Below are positions 22,623-34,252 of a stretch of DNA of 64,000 nucleotides, piece by piece; within the stretch, counting starts at the first letter, position 1; each line of letters starts with the position of its first letter. The notes beneath the pieces were generated by a model. That model saw only the letters and a list, made by a program, of their open reading frames with translations. It searched no databases and was not told where the DNA came from. The DNA is from Aldrovandia affinis (taxonomy: Eukaryota; Chordata; Actinopteri; Notacanthiformes; Halosauridae), in contig JAINUG010000324.1 in assembly GCA_029706075.1 (NCBI GenBank), positions 648,115 through 712,114 on the forward strand. The letters run 5' to 3'. A program made the translations under genes and the position numbers.

Positions 22623-24217
22623 TGGCTCACGCCAGTTCTATTGTTCTGTATAGATAAAGAGCAAATCTGCTCTCTTAATCCTGACTCTGAATACCCAACA
22701 TGCAATGCGACTAAGAAGAATGCAGGAGCGGACCCCATCGTAGTAATATAACCCATTTGCTGACCGTTCCACATCGTCCAGAGAGAGCAGGGCCGAGTTT
22801 TGTTCCTGCAAACGGCAGACAGTGCACAGAGACATGAACATGTATGTTTAATAGCCTGAGTTAATTTCATCTTTTATTTACTGTGCTCGACTGAGGGCTC
22901 ATTTGTGATTGTGATTCAATCTACTCTTTGTTAATGGCGCTTGCTGCAAATTTTGCTCACCCACACTCCCACCTGGGCTACCAAATAATAACCACCCCAC
23001 CACCCCCATTGACACACTCCCTGGCGCTAAGGTCAACCGGGAGCGTGTCATTGTGGTATCCACATCACTTCGATGCCTGCTGTGTCTGGTTGGTCACAGA
23101 TGGGGGCTGGTGGTAGACACTAGGCTTTTCCCTTCCTCGAAGTACAGGTTCCAAGAGCCACAAGAGCTAAAGGAGCACAGCCATTGCTGCACATTTAAAC
23201 GCTGCTCTGTTAATGTGTTGTTGACGGGGGGAGTCCGCAGCGAGAGGTACTTCCGTCTCTCGAGTTCCAGAATGTTCTTTTCGACTAATACATTTCTCAT
23301 GGGCAGATTGCCCACCGCGGTTTCATTTCACTTGGTCTTTAACTAACGATTTCTGAGAGGCGCCCGCCCACCTACCCACACACCAGTCTTCAGAAGGACA
23401 CACAGATCACTCAAGACTGCATTCAGACATTAAAACAGCGCTTTATGGGAAACGAGAGTTGCATTGCGCCGCTACGAAGCCAAAAGGTCTCTTTATTCAA
23501 TGTCAGTGTTTTATTAGATCGTGACAAAGTCAATACTTTTCTCCAATGCAATTTGTCTGGAGAATTTAATTGTAGACTGTTCTCTATATTACAGATCACG
23601 AATCCACGGAAAAATGTTTTTATTGGTACAGAACGACAAGTGTAATATTTCCCTTTGCCACAAGGCCAAATTTGGACATCAGATATCAACACCAGGTGCC
23701 AGCAGACGTACGACACACCTCTGTATTATAACCTCGTTCACATGTTACAAACTGTTCTTTAAAAACGAGACACTCACAGTCCTATATTCCTAACGGCTCA
23801 CATATCCTAATGAGAAATCCTGTACCGGAACTCCGAACAGTAAAAATGAACTGATTACATGCTGGTCATAATCTGAAATATACCTTTTTCAGTAAATAAA
23901 AAATAAGATGATGGAAGATGTTAGGTATTCCTTTACAACTGTGACACAAAGATTACAGGGATAGCACCGCTCAGGGTAACACTATTTCATGGATGTGCAC
24001 TATCTCTGATGTGAGAGCACTTCAAGACCCTATATCTCTGTGAGTGCTTGCTGGCCATTGACAACATCCCTCTTTTATTTATTGCTGTCTAGAGGAGGCC
24101 TGTGGACTGGTGCTGTCTGGTCTACTGTTAAACAATTTGCCCTTGGAAAGGGGAATTAGTATCTCAAGGGCCTTTTGTAATCCTTTGGCAGAGAAATTAT
24201 AAATGAGACGTACAATG
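22623..24217. other. Unique non-coding stretch
   Basis: No gene or interspersed repeat recognised. The 23440-23700 part is AT-rich and non-repetitive; whether it is conserved cannot be judged here. Confidence 0.35.
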
Positions 24218-24241
24218 AAAAATAAATAAATAAATAAATAC
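24218..24241 (+). repeat. (AAAT)n microsatellite
   Basis: About five AAAT units followed by a C-rich stretch (24279-24298). Confidence 0.85.
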
Positions 24242-24392
24242 ATAACCAACAAAGGAGGACTGACTGCAAAAGCCAACAACCCCCCCCCTCCTCCCTTCAT
24301 TTGAGTGGACAAACCCCCTACCCCCCTCATGTTTTTCCCAGCCCCTCCTTCCCTTGCACTACTATGGGGTTCAATAGTCCTGGGCGCGCACG

Positions 24393-24394
24393 CA

Positions 24395-24425
<31 letters not shown>

Positions 24426-24752
24426 CTATATGTGCGAGCATCTGTGTGTGTGTGTGTGTGTGTGTGTTTGCATCCATGTGTGGGGGTGGGTGGTTGTGTG
24501 CATGTGTATGTGTGTGTTTGTGTGTGTATATGTTGGCATCCATGTGTGCAAGTGTGTGAGTGTGCATGCACGCACTGTATGCATCCAGGTGTGGGGGTGG
24601 GTTGTTGTGTGTGTGTATATCTATGCATATGTGCATCCATGTGTGGAGGTGGGTGGTTGTGTGCCTGTGCGTGTGCGCTGTGTGTGTGTGTGTGTGCGCG
24701 TGCGCTTGCATGCGTCCATGTGCGGTAGTGGGCGGGTGTGTGCGTGTGTTCA
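24393..24752 (+). repeat. (TG)n array with higher-order GCATCCATGTGTGGGGGTGG repeat
   Basis: Inside about 360 bp of TG-rich sequence, a longer word (GCATCCATGTGTGGGGGTGG and variants) starts at 24470, 24536, 24581, 24633 and 24712, at irregular spacing of 45-79 bp. It is therefore a compound minisatellite, not a plain dinucleotide run. Open frames of up to 256 residues on both strands are artefacts of the repeat. Confidence 0.92.
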
Positions 24753-25741
24753 TCCGTGCGTGAGAATGCTCCACCGTCTTCCCTCTGCCAAGCCACACCA
24801 CAGCGCACCACAGCGTGCGGCGTCCCCAGTGGTTCCCCTGGCGTAACAAAGGTTAAACCCGCTGTGCTTCAGGTTGTCTAGCAAGATGGGAGAATTTCCA
24901 AGGCACAGGGCTAAAAGCTGGAAGGCAGACCCGGGCGCGAGGTCCGCTGGCGGGGAGAATGAAGAGGGCGAGGTGGGCGAGAAGTAAAGCACAATGGAAC
25001 ACCATGAATGGGAGCAGGTGATTGAACCGGACCACTGATAAAAAGAGCTCCGCTGTGTAGCAATGAGGCCTTTTCCCCTCGTCTCACTTCCCTCATTTGT
25101 TGATGGATGATTTTTAAAGGCGTCAAGCACTTGAGATGGAAAGACGATCTACTGAAGGCTATGGAATTGCCAAATCCCCCCTCCCTTCCCCCAAGTAAAA
25201 AATGATTATGGGAAAACCCTGGTACGAGGGTCATAATGAATAATTATTTTCTCTTTTTGTCATTTCTGCTGTGTTTTTCCCTCTCACAGACCGAATAATT
25301 CCTCATTCTGATTGCGATCTGAATATCATGCTTCATCACAATTGCTTATCGCTGGCTTGTGGCTGGGGTCTTTTGAAAGCAGCCCTCTTTGAGATCTTGA
25401 TTATAGATTGTTAAGTGGACCTAAATAAAGCTCTTCCTGTGGAGAATTTTAAGGTGCCTGAGCTCCCTTCAGTGCACACAAATCCTGCACTCGCTCCTTC
25501 TCTCTTTAGTAAGTCGGTTCTCAAATCTGCCTCAGCCTCCACAGTCCTACCGTGCCTGTCTTCAACATGTCCCTCTTCCACACAACCAGTGCAGGGCAGA
25601 CGAGCAGGTCTACGGCAGCACAATGCTCAGCCAGCTTTGAACATTTCCGCCATGGACACAACAGCTCTGGCGCAATCAAATAATGAATGAATTGACTATG
25701 TTTTTAAACTTTTTACAACTTTAACCTCCCTTCGGAAAAAA
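24753..25741. other. Unique non-coding stretch, candidate conserved block at 25230-25440
   Basis: No gene recognised. The 25230-25440 part (GGTCATAATGAATAATTATT; GATTGCGATCTGAATATCAT; GCTTATCGCTGGCTTGTGGC) is non-repetitive and rich in homeodomain-type words, so it is a candidate conserved non-coding element by appearance only. Confidence 0.35.
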
Positions 25742-25847
25742 ACATTACATTTACATTTTAAGAATTTAGCAGACGCTCTTATCCAGAGCGACTTACAAGA
25801 TGTGCATAAATACATGGTAGGAACAATCATAGTTTGCTCAAGACAAG
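25742..25847 (-). mobile_element. L2 LINE 3' end fragment
   Basis: The plus strand begins ACATTACATTTACATTTTAA, then TTTAGCAGACGCTCTTATCC and AGAGCGACTTACAAGA, followed by TGCATAAATACATGGTAGGA and ACAATCATAGTTTGCTC. This is the inverse of the L2 UTR and tail seen at 17009, 47492 and 62387. It is a 5'-truncated copy of about 106 bp. Confidence 0.88.
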
Positions 25848-27344
25848 AGGGGTCCGTTTCCCCAGCATGCCATGTGACGGCTAAGGCTAACATATGTGGA
25901 ACTACGGAGGAATGATCGGAATCGTCATGGCAACGGTGCGTGCTGAGCGTGCCTCGTCTCTCTCCCTTCAAGTGTGGATGCTGCGGTTGCGCTGGGTATG
26001 GTTCATGGTAAAAGCAGGAGAACGTGGGCTCCCAGGACAGGCCTCCACCCCAAGGGCTTCTCCTCACCTCAGAGTTATCATTCTGACGTTCGAATGGCTC
26101 AGGTCCAAACGGAGCGTGTTGTTTCTCATAATTACATTGTAACCAAGGCCTCGTTTTTGCATCGTTTAAAGTGGTACCCGTGTACCTTGACCCCAAAATA
26201 GCATAACTGGTACGGAGACTGCTTTCACCGTTGCTGGCAGGTCGCCAAGGACTGCTGTGAAGAGCACATACATTTTCTCTTTGTAGAGATGATGGAACAA
26301 TGTTATCCATCACATGTAACGATTCCCTGATTGTCTGTGTGTGCTGAGGTTAGGGGAATCAATTTCTGTGATCAACCCAAGCCTCATCCCCCCCCCCCCC
26401 GCCCCCACTCCCCCCCAACCCCCCATTCCACACTAAGGCTGTGAGATTGAATACAGGGCAAACACCGTTTCTGTGCTTCAATACTTCTGCTGCCCTTTTC
26501 CGTTTTGGTAGGTGACGGCTCTAGAGCTTATGAGGCACCACATATCCCTGTGCTCTTTCTGTTTCACCTCCCAAAGGCTACCAAAATTCCCCACCTCTTG
26601 CTCGGCAGTTCTTCCTTCCTGGAAGTCGGTTAATGAGAACGTGTTTCCCATCAGGGGGGATGAGAGAAATCGCTGAGCTGACACTTTTAAGCCAGGGTGA
26701 TGTTGATGGGTCCCTAATGCATTCCAAGGGGACTGTTGACTTGGCTCTTTTTGACTCAAGGATGAACACCGTTAATGTGAACATAATGCTCCTACCCCAA
26801 GCACTGTAGCCAGTATTGTAAAGACAGAAAATTGAACTTGCAAACTCATTCAACCTTCCATTTGTGTTCCATAATCATTTTTTAGGGGTTGTTTCAACTC
26901 AACAAAGTAAAACTCTTTAAAAAAACTTTTTTAAACTCTAAGAAATGCTCTATGGTAAGAGAACATATCCTTGAACAGACAGAATTAACATAGGTAAAAG
27001 CATTTTAACATGAGTCAAGATTAGCTAAAAGTAGCAATGAAGGGGAAGATAAAACTGATAATTTAACAGTGCTAATGTTAGCTAGATAACATGAACTACC
27101 TAACTTAACAAGCTTGTAAACTAGCTTGTAAACTTGTAAAATAGAATAACAATTCCATTAAGTTATTGCAGTCTTTTAATTTAAGCAAACAGGTCCTGTT
27201 GTTTTAGCAAACTCCTGCACAGGCTTTCTGATTGATCAATCTTCCCACTAAGATAGGGACTGTACCCATCATATTAGGCAGCACACACTTTACTGCCCAC
27301 TGTTTCAATTTCATGAGATTCCCAGTAGTCCTCATTATTTTTTT
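25848..27344. other. Unique non-coding stretch with C-rich tract
   Basis: No gene recognised. A C-rich tract at 26388-26427 (C-runs broken by G, A or T) gives the minus strand G-quadruplex potential. Around 27060-27130 is a set of overlapping GCTAGCT/AGCTTGTAAACT words. Confidence 0.4.
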
Positions 27345-27525
27345 ATTTCTCCTTTATTTAACCAGGTGAGTCCTGTTGAGATTTACATCTCTTTTACAAG
27401 GGAGCCCTGGCCAAGAAGGCAGCAACATAAGTTTCCGCATTACAATACAATAACAATACAAGAAATACAATACATAGAATAACAATATACAAAAATACAA
27501 TCTCAATTAAAACAGCTACAGACTT
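27345..27525 (-). mobile_element. Fish interspersed-repeat 3' end, uncertain class
   Basis: Plus strand reads TCTCCTTTATTTAACCAGGT, GAGTCCTGTTGAGATTTACA, TCTCTTTTACAAGGGAGCCC, TGGCCAAGAAGGCAGCAACA, then repeated AATACAATA. The TTTATTTAACCAGGT...GAGATT...CAAGGGAGCCCTGG pattern is a widespread fish repeat end, probably the 3' end of a LINE read in reverse. I do not assign the clade. Confidence 0.6.
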
Positions 27526-28877
27526 CAGTTTTTAAAGACTGTAACAAACTTTTAAAACCTGCTAGAGGAATGAAGTCAGCCATTATGCGCATAATGTTGG
27601 AGCACAGTTCCATGGTTGGGTGGTATCAGAGATGAGACGTGGAATGGTGGGCACATGGGGAGCATGCGGGCAGAGTGTGTATGTGGGAGGGAGCCTTGCT
27701 TGGGTATGAAAGTGGCCGTAGAGTGGCATGAGAAGTAACGAGGGAAACAAAAATAGTAATAGGGAAAACATAGCCCGGCAACACTGGCCCTGATAAAAAT
27801 TAATATAGGTTTTATCCTCAGAGGCTTAACTGTGAGTAAATTCCCGCTTTCCTTTGTCACGTAAACATGACTAAATCAGGTCACCTTTGCCTCAAAGGCC
27901 TGTGACAAAGCTAGACCAATTGCTGCTTGCAAGCTAAAACAAACGGGAGAGAGAGCGCCTTCCTTTATTTTATAATGATCCTTAACCCTCTTTTATTAAT
28001 TGTGTTGCATGACTAACAAGGATGCCTATTTAAAGAAGCAATCAAAATCGGAACACAGTCCCAAGAACAGTTCTAGAGCTTAACTAGACGGCCCTGCAGC
28101 AGAACAATCCAGTGTGTACGTCAGCGTGCTTGTATTCCGGGCGCTGACTCAAACAGAACAATGTTTGGTGCTCAAATAGATGAGCCGATTGAAACTGTGT
28201 AAATAATAACACGACTAACTGGCGCACCCACAAAACTAGGTGGAAATATTCCCAAAATGGTGTTTTATAACACTGTAAATAGCTGCTAGTTGAACTGTGT
28301 GCCTGTTGTAGAGTTGCCTGTTCCGTGTGCCTGTTCAAAACAAGTTGAGCCCAGTGTTGATATTAAATTATATGCATTTTGAAAGCACCCAGGGTTCTGG
28401 GCCATTATCAATTTAAAGGCAAGCTCTCTGCCTCGCATACATATGGCCACCAGCCATTGTCACGCATATGCATGCACAAAAGCACAGGAACAAACACATA
28501 TTAATGTTTGTGTGTGTGGGGGGATGGCGCGTGCGAAAGATTCATGTGAACAGAAAATTGCACTCATAAGAAACATCTATATTGCAGCTATAAGAGTTGC
28601 TACTTTTCAATTTGCTGCTTGATTGATTTACAGACCATACAGTAAATTGTGGCCCCCACCAACTGCACAGAATGTGCACATTAATCAGTGCAATTTGCTC
28701 TCTCTATTTAATCTAATAAATTAAAAATTAGATTGCAATCCTACATAAATTTTCTTAAAGGACAAATTATGAATATCTGAATGTCATATGTACAGAATTT
28801 CATAAATTACATCTTCTGTGTGGACAATATTATGGTGTTTCAAACCCCCAATTAGATTGTTGTCTTAACAATCGCTC
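27526..28877. other. Unique AT-rich non-coding stretch
   Basis: No gene or recognised element apart from short TG words near 28508. Confidence 0.35.
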
Positions 28878-28927
28878 TGCAATGAAAAGTGCTATATAAA
28901 TGAGGGTTATTATTATTATTATTATTA
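28878..28927 (+). mobile_element. LINE tail fragment ending in (ATT)n
   Basis: AATGAAAAGTGCTATATAAA followed by TGAGGGTTATTATTATTATT. The AAAGTGCTATATAAAT...(ATT)n pattern is a widespread vertebrate/fish LINE 3' end. Only the tail is present. Confidence 0.6.
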
Positions 28928-31414
28928 AGAGAAGGATGTGTTAAAACCACTTCCTGGGTAGAACACCTAAACAAAATCCAAACAGCTTTGCACTTCAAAT
29001 CAACTTGGAGAAGCACCTTAGTTTCCACTTATCTAATGGTTTCAAAATGCCCTTTAAACATTGTGTCATTGTACGGCAGCAGTTCATTTGTACAATCCGC
29101 TCGGTTCTGTAATTCACCACTAAAGCTTTGAATTACTTGAGATGATTTATGTTGCAAAGCATCAGAAAGGCGCATACAAATGGAATGACTCATTTCACAC
29201 ACAATAGCCGGGCTGCATTACAGTCCACTTACTGCTGTCTGCAGAGGAAATTTACAGCTAAATAAACACATAAATCCTGCTATGCATGTATGCTGACTTA
29301 ATTAGTATATCCCAAAAGAGGAATCGCAGTGCTGCTACAGCGTCATGCTTGAGTGTACGGCAAGGACTCGGATTGTTTACCGCTTTGAAAAATTAAACGA
29401 GAGTCCGCAAAAAACAACAACAAAACAAAGCAGCCATCGCTACATGCAAGGGGGGTGGAAAATTGACAAATTGGTGGAATTAGCAAAATAGCGCAGAATT
29501 TTCAAAATAAATGCTGCCTCGGCAGCAGCGCTGAAATATGAGTTTCGGCCCGTAATGAGCAGCGCACTGTCCTGTCGCGCGGCCTACGAGAGAGAGGAGA
29601 GCGCGCACATTTGGCTGATGTATTGACCGCCATTTGGCTCAGCTGATGAGGCGGAAAGCGCAGGAACGTGGCGGGAGAAACAAGATCAGTGGAAGAGAAA
29701 ACACAAACTTCCCGATCTCGCGGAGGCTCGATCCCGAGTCCATGGCGGAGGTTAGGACCGATACCCCCCCCGGAATGCGCTGACATTAAAACGGCATGCC
29801 CAAATGATCTCTCCGTTTGGCAATCACTCATCAGATCCGTGTGTTGATATAGCTCTTCTGACTCACGCAGCCGATGGGGAACGTGGTTCACATGTAGAGA
29901 AGGTCACTTAGCATGTTGCATGCTGTGCGTTAAAAATAAACCGCTGCTCACGGATGCACGTGAGACCGGGGGTTCGCGTAGATTCCTGGCTGCACGCTGG
30001 CATGAAGTTGCCCCCCCCCTGTGAATCCTAGCCTTATCGCACCATCACGTAACCGCTCAAGCCTTATAACTTCCTTAATGGGGTTTTCAAAAAAGCAGGT
30101 TTTCCTGATTGGGTTCAAAGGCAGGTTCTGGAAGGACCAACCCCAGCCCAGGTTTCAAATTGCATCCCTCGGTGGCATGGGGGAGGTGAACAGTGTTCCG
30201 TCATAAGAATGGGCAACTGGCCTCACGTTTATCAGCTTTTCGCCGATTGCGCCGGCACCCACATCATCCCTCTATGACAGGGCTGATAACTGTTATTATT
30301 CACGCGCAAGGAACATTGCGTTCCCTCCTTGGGCCGGGCACGTGACTAGCCGACTCGGGGTGCGAAGCTCCAGGCCCCTGGTTCCCTTCGCAGCGGGGGG
30401 AAATGATGCTCAGGAGCCCGCTGGCTGCCGCTGAATCATAGACGCACATATGCGGCACGTATGAGAAATTTCAATGCTTCAGAGTCCGTTTCGCTCTTAC
30501 ACAACGGGGGAGGGGGCTCCGTCCCAGTGGACGTCTCCGGTTCTTTGCACCCTCCTCGACTCGCTGTTCCCGTTCACATTTTTCACCGGAGGTCTCTCCC
30601 GCTTCGTGACAGCATCCCGAGCGACAATCACCGGGGACCCTCTAGCCAGCAGTCTTCAGGTTGCACCTCAGCTCAATTCCCCCACTGTTGTGCAAAGTGC
30701 TAAAGTGCTGAAGTTGTCAGTTGGGCTTGGGGTGGAATACAATTCTCCTACGTTGTTGAACAAAAACGAACGCACGCATGAGTGATAATCATGGTTGTCT
30801 CGTTTCAGCCCTTCGAATTTAATTCTTGTAACAGCGATAAGACCCGTCGAACTATTTAAAGACATGACTTCGTTAAAAATGCATACCTGACAGGTTGCTA
30901 AGAGCAAGCTATTCAGACTGTTTTAACATTTACTGAAGTCCTTTGGAAGGCAAAACCGCCAGAGTAGCCTACCTGACTACACTCGTAGATATATATGAAG
31001 CGGAATGAAATAACAGAACGGGGTGGTCTGTTTGTCCATATTTGGACGTGGACCTAGTAAATATGTCAATACATGTCAACAATGCCAATAAACCCTGCAC
31101 TGAATTATATCAGGAGGGCAGCTTTGATGATTCCAACATTTTTATGCGTTTGCCTTAAATGTTACATATTTTTAAAAATTGCTAAGGATTTGTGATCACC
31201 ATCAATATATCTATGACATTTAGGAATTTTAGGAATACCTCCCTTATGAAAAAATCGCATGAATTTCATGTGAAATGTTTTAAAAACAAATATATACATG
31301 TGATTGTGTACCGGATATCACTAGACTAAAGAGGAGTAGGCTGTAAGGTGAGTAGGCAGTATACAGAAGCCATCTTGTAGGCAGAGACGATGCCAGACAA
31401 AAAGAAAAATCACC
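28928..31414. other. Repeat-poor non-coding stretch with CpG-rich patch
   Basis: No interspersed repeat and no recognisable gene. The 29510-29770 part is rich in CpG (GTCGCGCGGCCTACGAG; CTCGCGGAGGCTCGATCCCG). The minus open frame at 29502-29891 shows no domain. This is one of the larger repeat-poor blocks. Confidence 0.4.
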
Positions 31415-31670
31415 TTAACCTGGCACTGGGGAGGCAGTGGGTTCGATGCCCAGTCAAGTAGTACCAAAGACTCTGCTGGCACCAAGCATTACAGAGAGAC
31501 GGATTGGGGTCGTTGCCCTGTGAAGGACAGGCATCCGGTCTGGGGGGCACTAGGATGTCAGGCTAATTCAAGCCAAACTAGTTGGGAAGGGCTCCAACCC
31601 CATGAGCTGCTGGTGCCGAGACAGAGCTCCAGTACACTGCTAATGCTGGGACAAGGGATTCTACACGGAT
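31415..31670 (+). mobile_element. Possible diverged SINE
   Basis: A B-box-like GGTTCGATGCC lies at about 31440. The body has GGGTCGTTGCCCTGTGAAGG, then ACAGGCATCCGGTCTGGGGG, and reads like a fish SINE body. The A-box is not convincing and I see no target-site duplication or second copy in the window, so this is tentative. Confidence 0.35.
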
Positions 31671-33949
31671 ATGGTCAATTTTTTCCCTTCTTCCGAGTCT
31701 TGCTAGGAACCTCGTAATATACGTTTATATCATCCGTCTGGAACGAGCTCATTTATACAAGCGCTCGATAACCCTGGTGCATCCTTAGGTGTGTATCACA
31801 CGGAAAAAGCTGATTTGAATTCATCTAATGCAGCTCAGCATAACTTATTACTGGGTATAACCATGATATTGTAAAAAAATGTAATAAACATATTTCGATG
31901 GTGTGGATTCCGTGCACATCTGTGACCCAGCTGGTCCAATGAGAAGATGATAAATGTGTGGGTGACTGACAGGGGGGGAGGGGCTGACCAGGGAAGAGCA
32001 GCACCCGGTCTTGGAGGAGCAGCAGTGGGGCTCAAACAGCACTGCCCTGGGACCTGGAGCAGCAGCTGGCCCCTTGCAATTAACCAGCCATCAAAGAATC
32101 ATTCGACAATTTCACTGTGCGCAAAACATGTGGCGTGCTGCAACAGCGCAGTCACATGCAAATGGGGGGTTCATTACAAGGTGCCGGCATCTTCTGTAAA
32201 TGCGTGTTCATCAAGATTCAAGAGCTGTGGTGCAGTACGCTGGCAAGGGTTGAGTAAAACGTGCACTAGGAAATATATCACACTGCACTCAGTTATTCAC
32301 ACCCAGTGCTATAGAATTTTGGACGTGTCAAGTATTTAGACCCAAAGTGTAAGGTGGAAGACACGGGATGAATGATCAACTCCCTTATGCCTATGGTGTA
32401 AACTTAAACTTAACTCGTAGTTTGGAGAGTTCATTTTTAGTCATTTTTAAACTCACCAAACTGTGTTTCTGAAGTTAAAAAAACTGCAGTTACTCTTAAG
32501 TCAAATATGAGATATGTCGATTCAACAGAGATTCAATATTTTCCATCAAATTTACGATCAGAAGGACAAGCAGACTGAGAAGGCAGCAGTAGGGGGAAGT
32601 GAACATGAACATGATTTAGAGCGCGCAGCCTGACTGAATGTATCCACCTGCGTTGGGTAAATTACTCAATAACGTGGAATTCACAAAAAAAGACAAAAAT
32701 GTGACACAGGGTGTACACAAGCAATCCTTTCGATTGCTTCCATGTTTCCTCAGGAATCATCCAGAACAGAATGCTCTGCATTAACGGACTTCTAAGTGAA
32801 GACTGGCCCTCCGGTGTTGGGTAGAGGCGCTTTGGTTGGATGAGATAGACCCTCTCGTTTTCCAATCGAAAGGCAGCTTTTCAGATTTTTTTCTCCTCTC
32901 CTCCCGTCCTCCACTGGGAGTGCTCTGTGGTTCTTGCATTCTCTCATTTATTCAATTATTTTCTTTTTCTTTTCTTCACCCTTTTCTGTGCCCCCAGGTT
33001 TTCATGAATTATTAAAGTTATGTTTTGGTTTTTTGCCTTGTTCAATAATCCTCTCTATGGGCGTCCTTTATTTCCTTTGTCCATCGATCTATTTTTCCCC
33101 AAACTGACGCATTAAACCTCTTTATGCATTACATTATGACTTTGCCTTATAAAAATGACCTCTTGAAAGTATACCAGAAATATCCCATCCAGAATCTGAG
33201 CTTGTCTCTTTGGATTTCTCCCCATTGCTATGTTAACTTTTCATCCCTGCTACACTGTTTGTTAAAACAGTGAAGTTTTGATTGGTAAAATTGGGATTAC
33301 TGACATTTCAATTAATACTTTGATCTTTGGCAGAGCTTGGACACATTTATTAAAACTAATAGCTTTTGGAAATCGTCTGTTGCACGAGCTTTGAAGTCCT
33401 TCCACTGTCCCAATAATGAGAATGTCCTGATTGACTGGACGTTCTCTCTTTAATGAATTAGTCTGTCTGTTCAAATAGGACAAATGATCATCAAAAATGA
33501 AAGATTGTTTTTCTTGCTCTCACCTAAAATATCACTTTATGTGACTTGGAAATTAGATATGATTCTTCATTTTTAATTGTCATTCATAATTCATATTTTC
33601 TCAACGAGCACTGTCACGGCACCGCCACATTTGACAGATCTTTGGTTAACGAGCGTGCCTATCAATCGCAGCGCAGTCTGCCATAGGGGCCGAGCATATG
33701 CTCGCTGCATGATTCAGCGGGGCGCGTAGACAACCAGGTCTAAAGTGAAGTGAGAGGTTTTCTTCAAAGCCTTTTTTTGGGATCATCTGGCTTCACTTCA
33801 CTGCACCGCACCGCACCGGAGTCATCGACTCACAGGCTATAAAAGACTGCGTTTCATCCATCACATGTTACACGGGTGTTGTTAGAATGGAACAGCGGGT
33901 GGAACCTAGCACAGGTAAACAGGAATGCAGGACATTAACTCAGACCATC
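31671..33949. other. Unique AT-rich non-coding stretch
   Basis: No gene or recognised element. Open frames at 31947-32339 and 32011-32199 overlap in different frames and lack any domain. Confidence 0.35.
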
Positions 33950-33964
33950 CAAATACCTTTTAAA

Positions 33965-34252
33965 GGAAATTTTGTTTCCCATTTTGGTGTCCAATTACAC
34001 CCGCTAACCCCCTCGTACTACGGGTTCGCTGCCGTAGCCCTATGACCGGTGGTGTCGAAGGTGAAGCATTGTCTCTTTCGAGACGGCACTCGCCAACCCG
34101 TCGACCCCAACTCCGGCACCCCAGAGCCACTCCTGTGCGCAGCGAACACCCTGTTGGCTTCCCTCCCCCCTCCCTGGGGCGGACAACCAATTGCCACCCC
34201 GGTGGCACTCCTGGCCTGAGCAGACTCTGGCGCGACGGGGAATCAAACCCTG
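33965..34252 (-). mobile_element. tRNA-derived SINE (shared-body family), 5'-truncated
   Basis: On the minus strand it starts at the B-box region (GGTTTGATTCCCCGTCGCGC-like, beginning CAGGGTTTGATTCC), so the A-box half of the head is missing. The body and the tail (GGACACCAAAATGGGAAACA) are those of the family. The target-site duplication CAAATACCTTTTAAA at 33950-33964 and CAAACACCTTTTAAA at 34253-34267 (14 of 15 bases) shows that the truncation happened at insertion and was not a later deletion. Without an A-box it cannot be a pol III source. Confidence 0.9.

Noticed and set aside
24079..24849. 256-residue minus-strand frame and plus-strand CVCVCV frames
   Set aside because: Translations of the TG compound repeat and flanks, with no domain.
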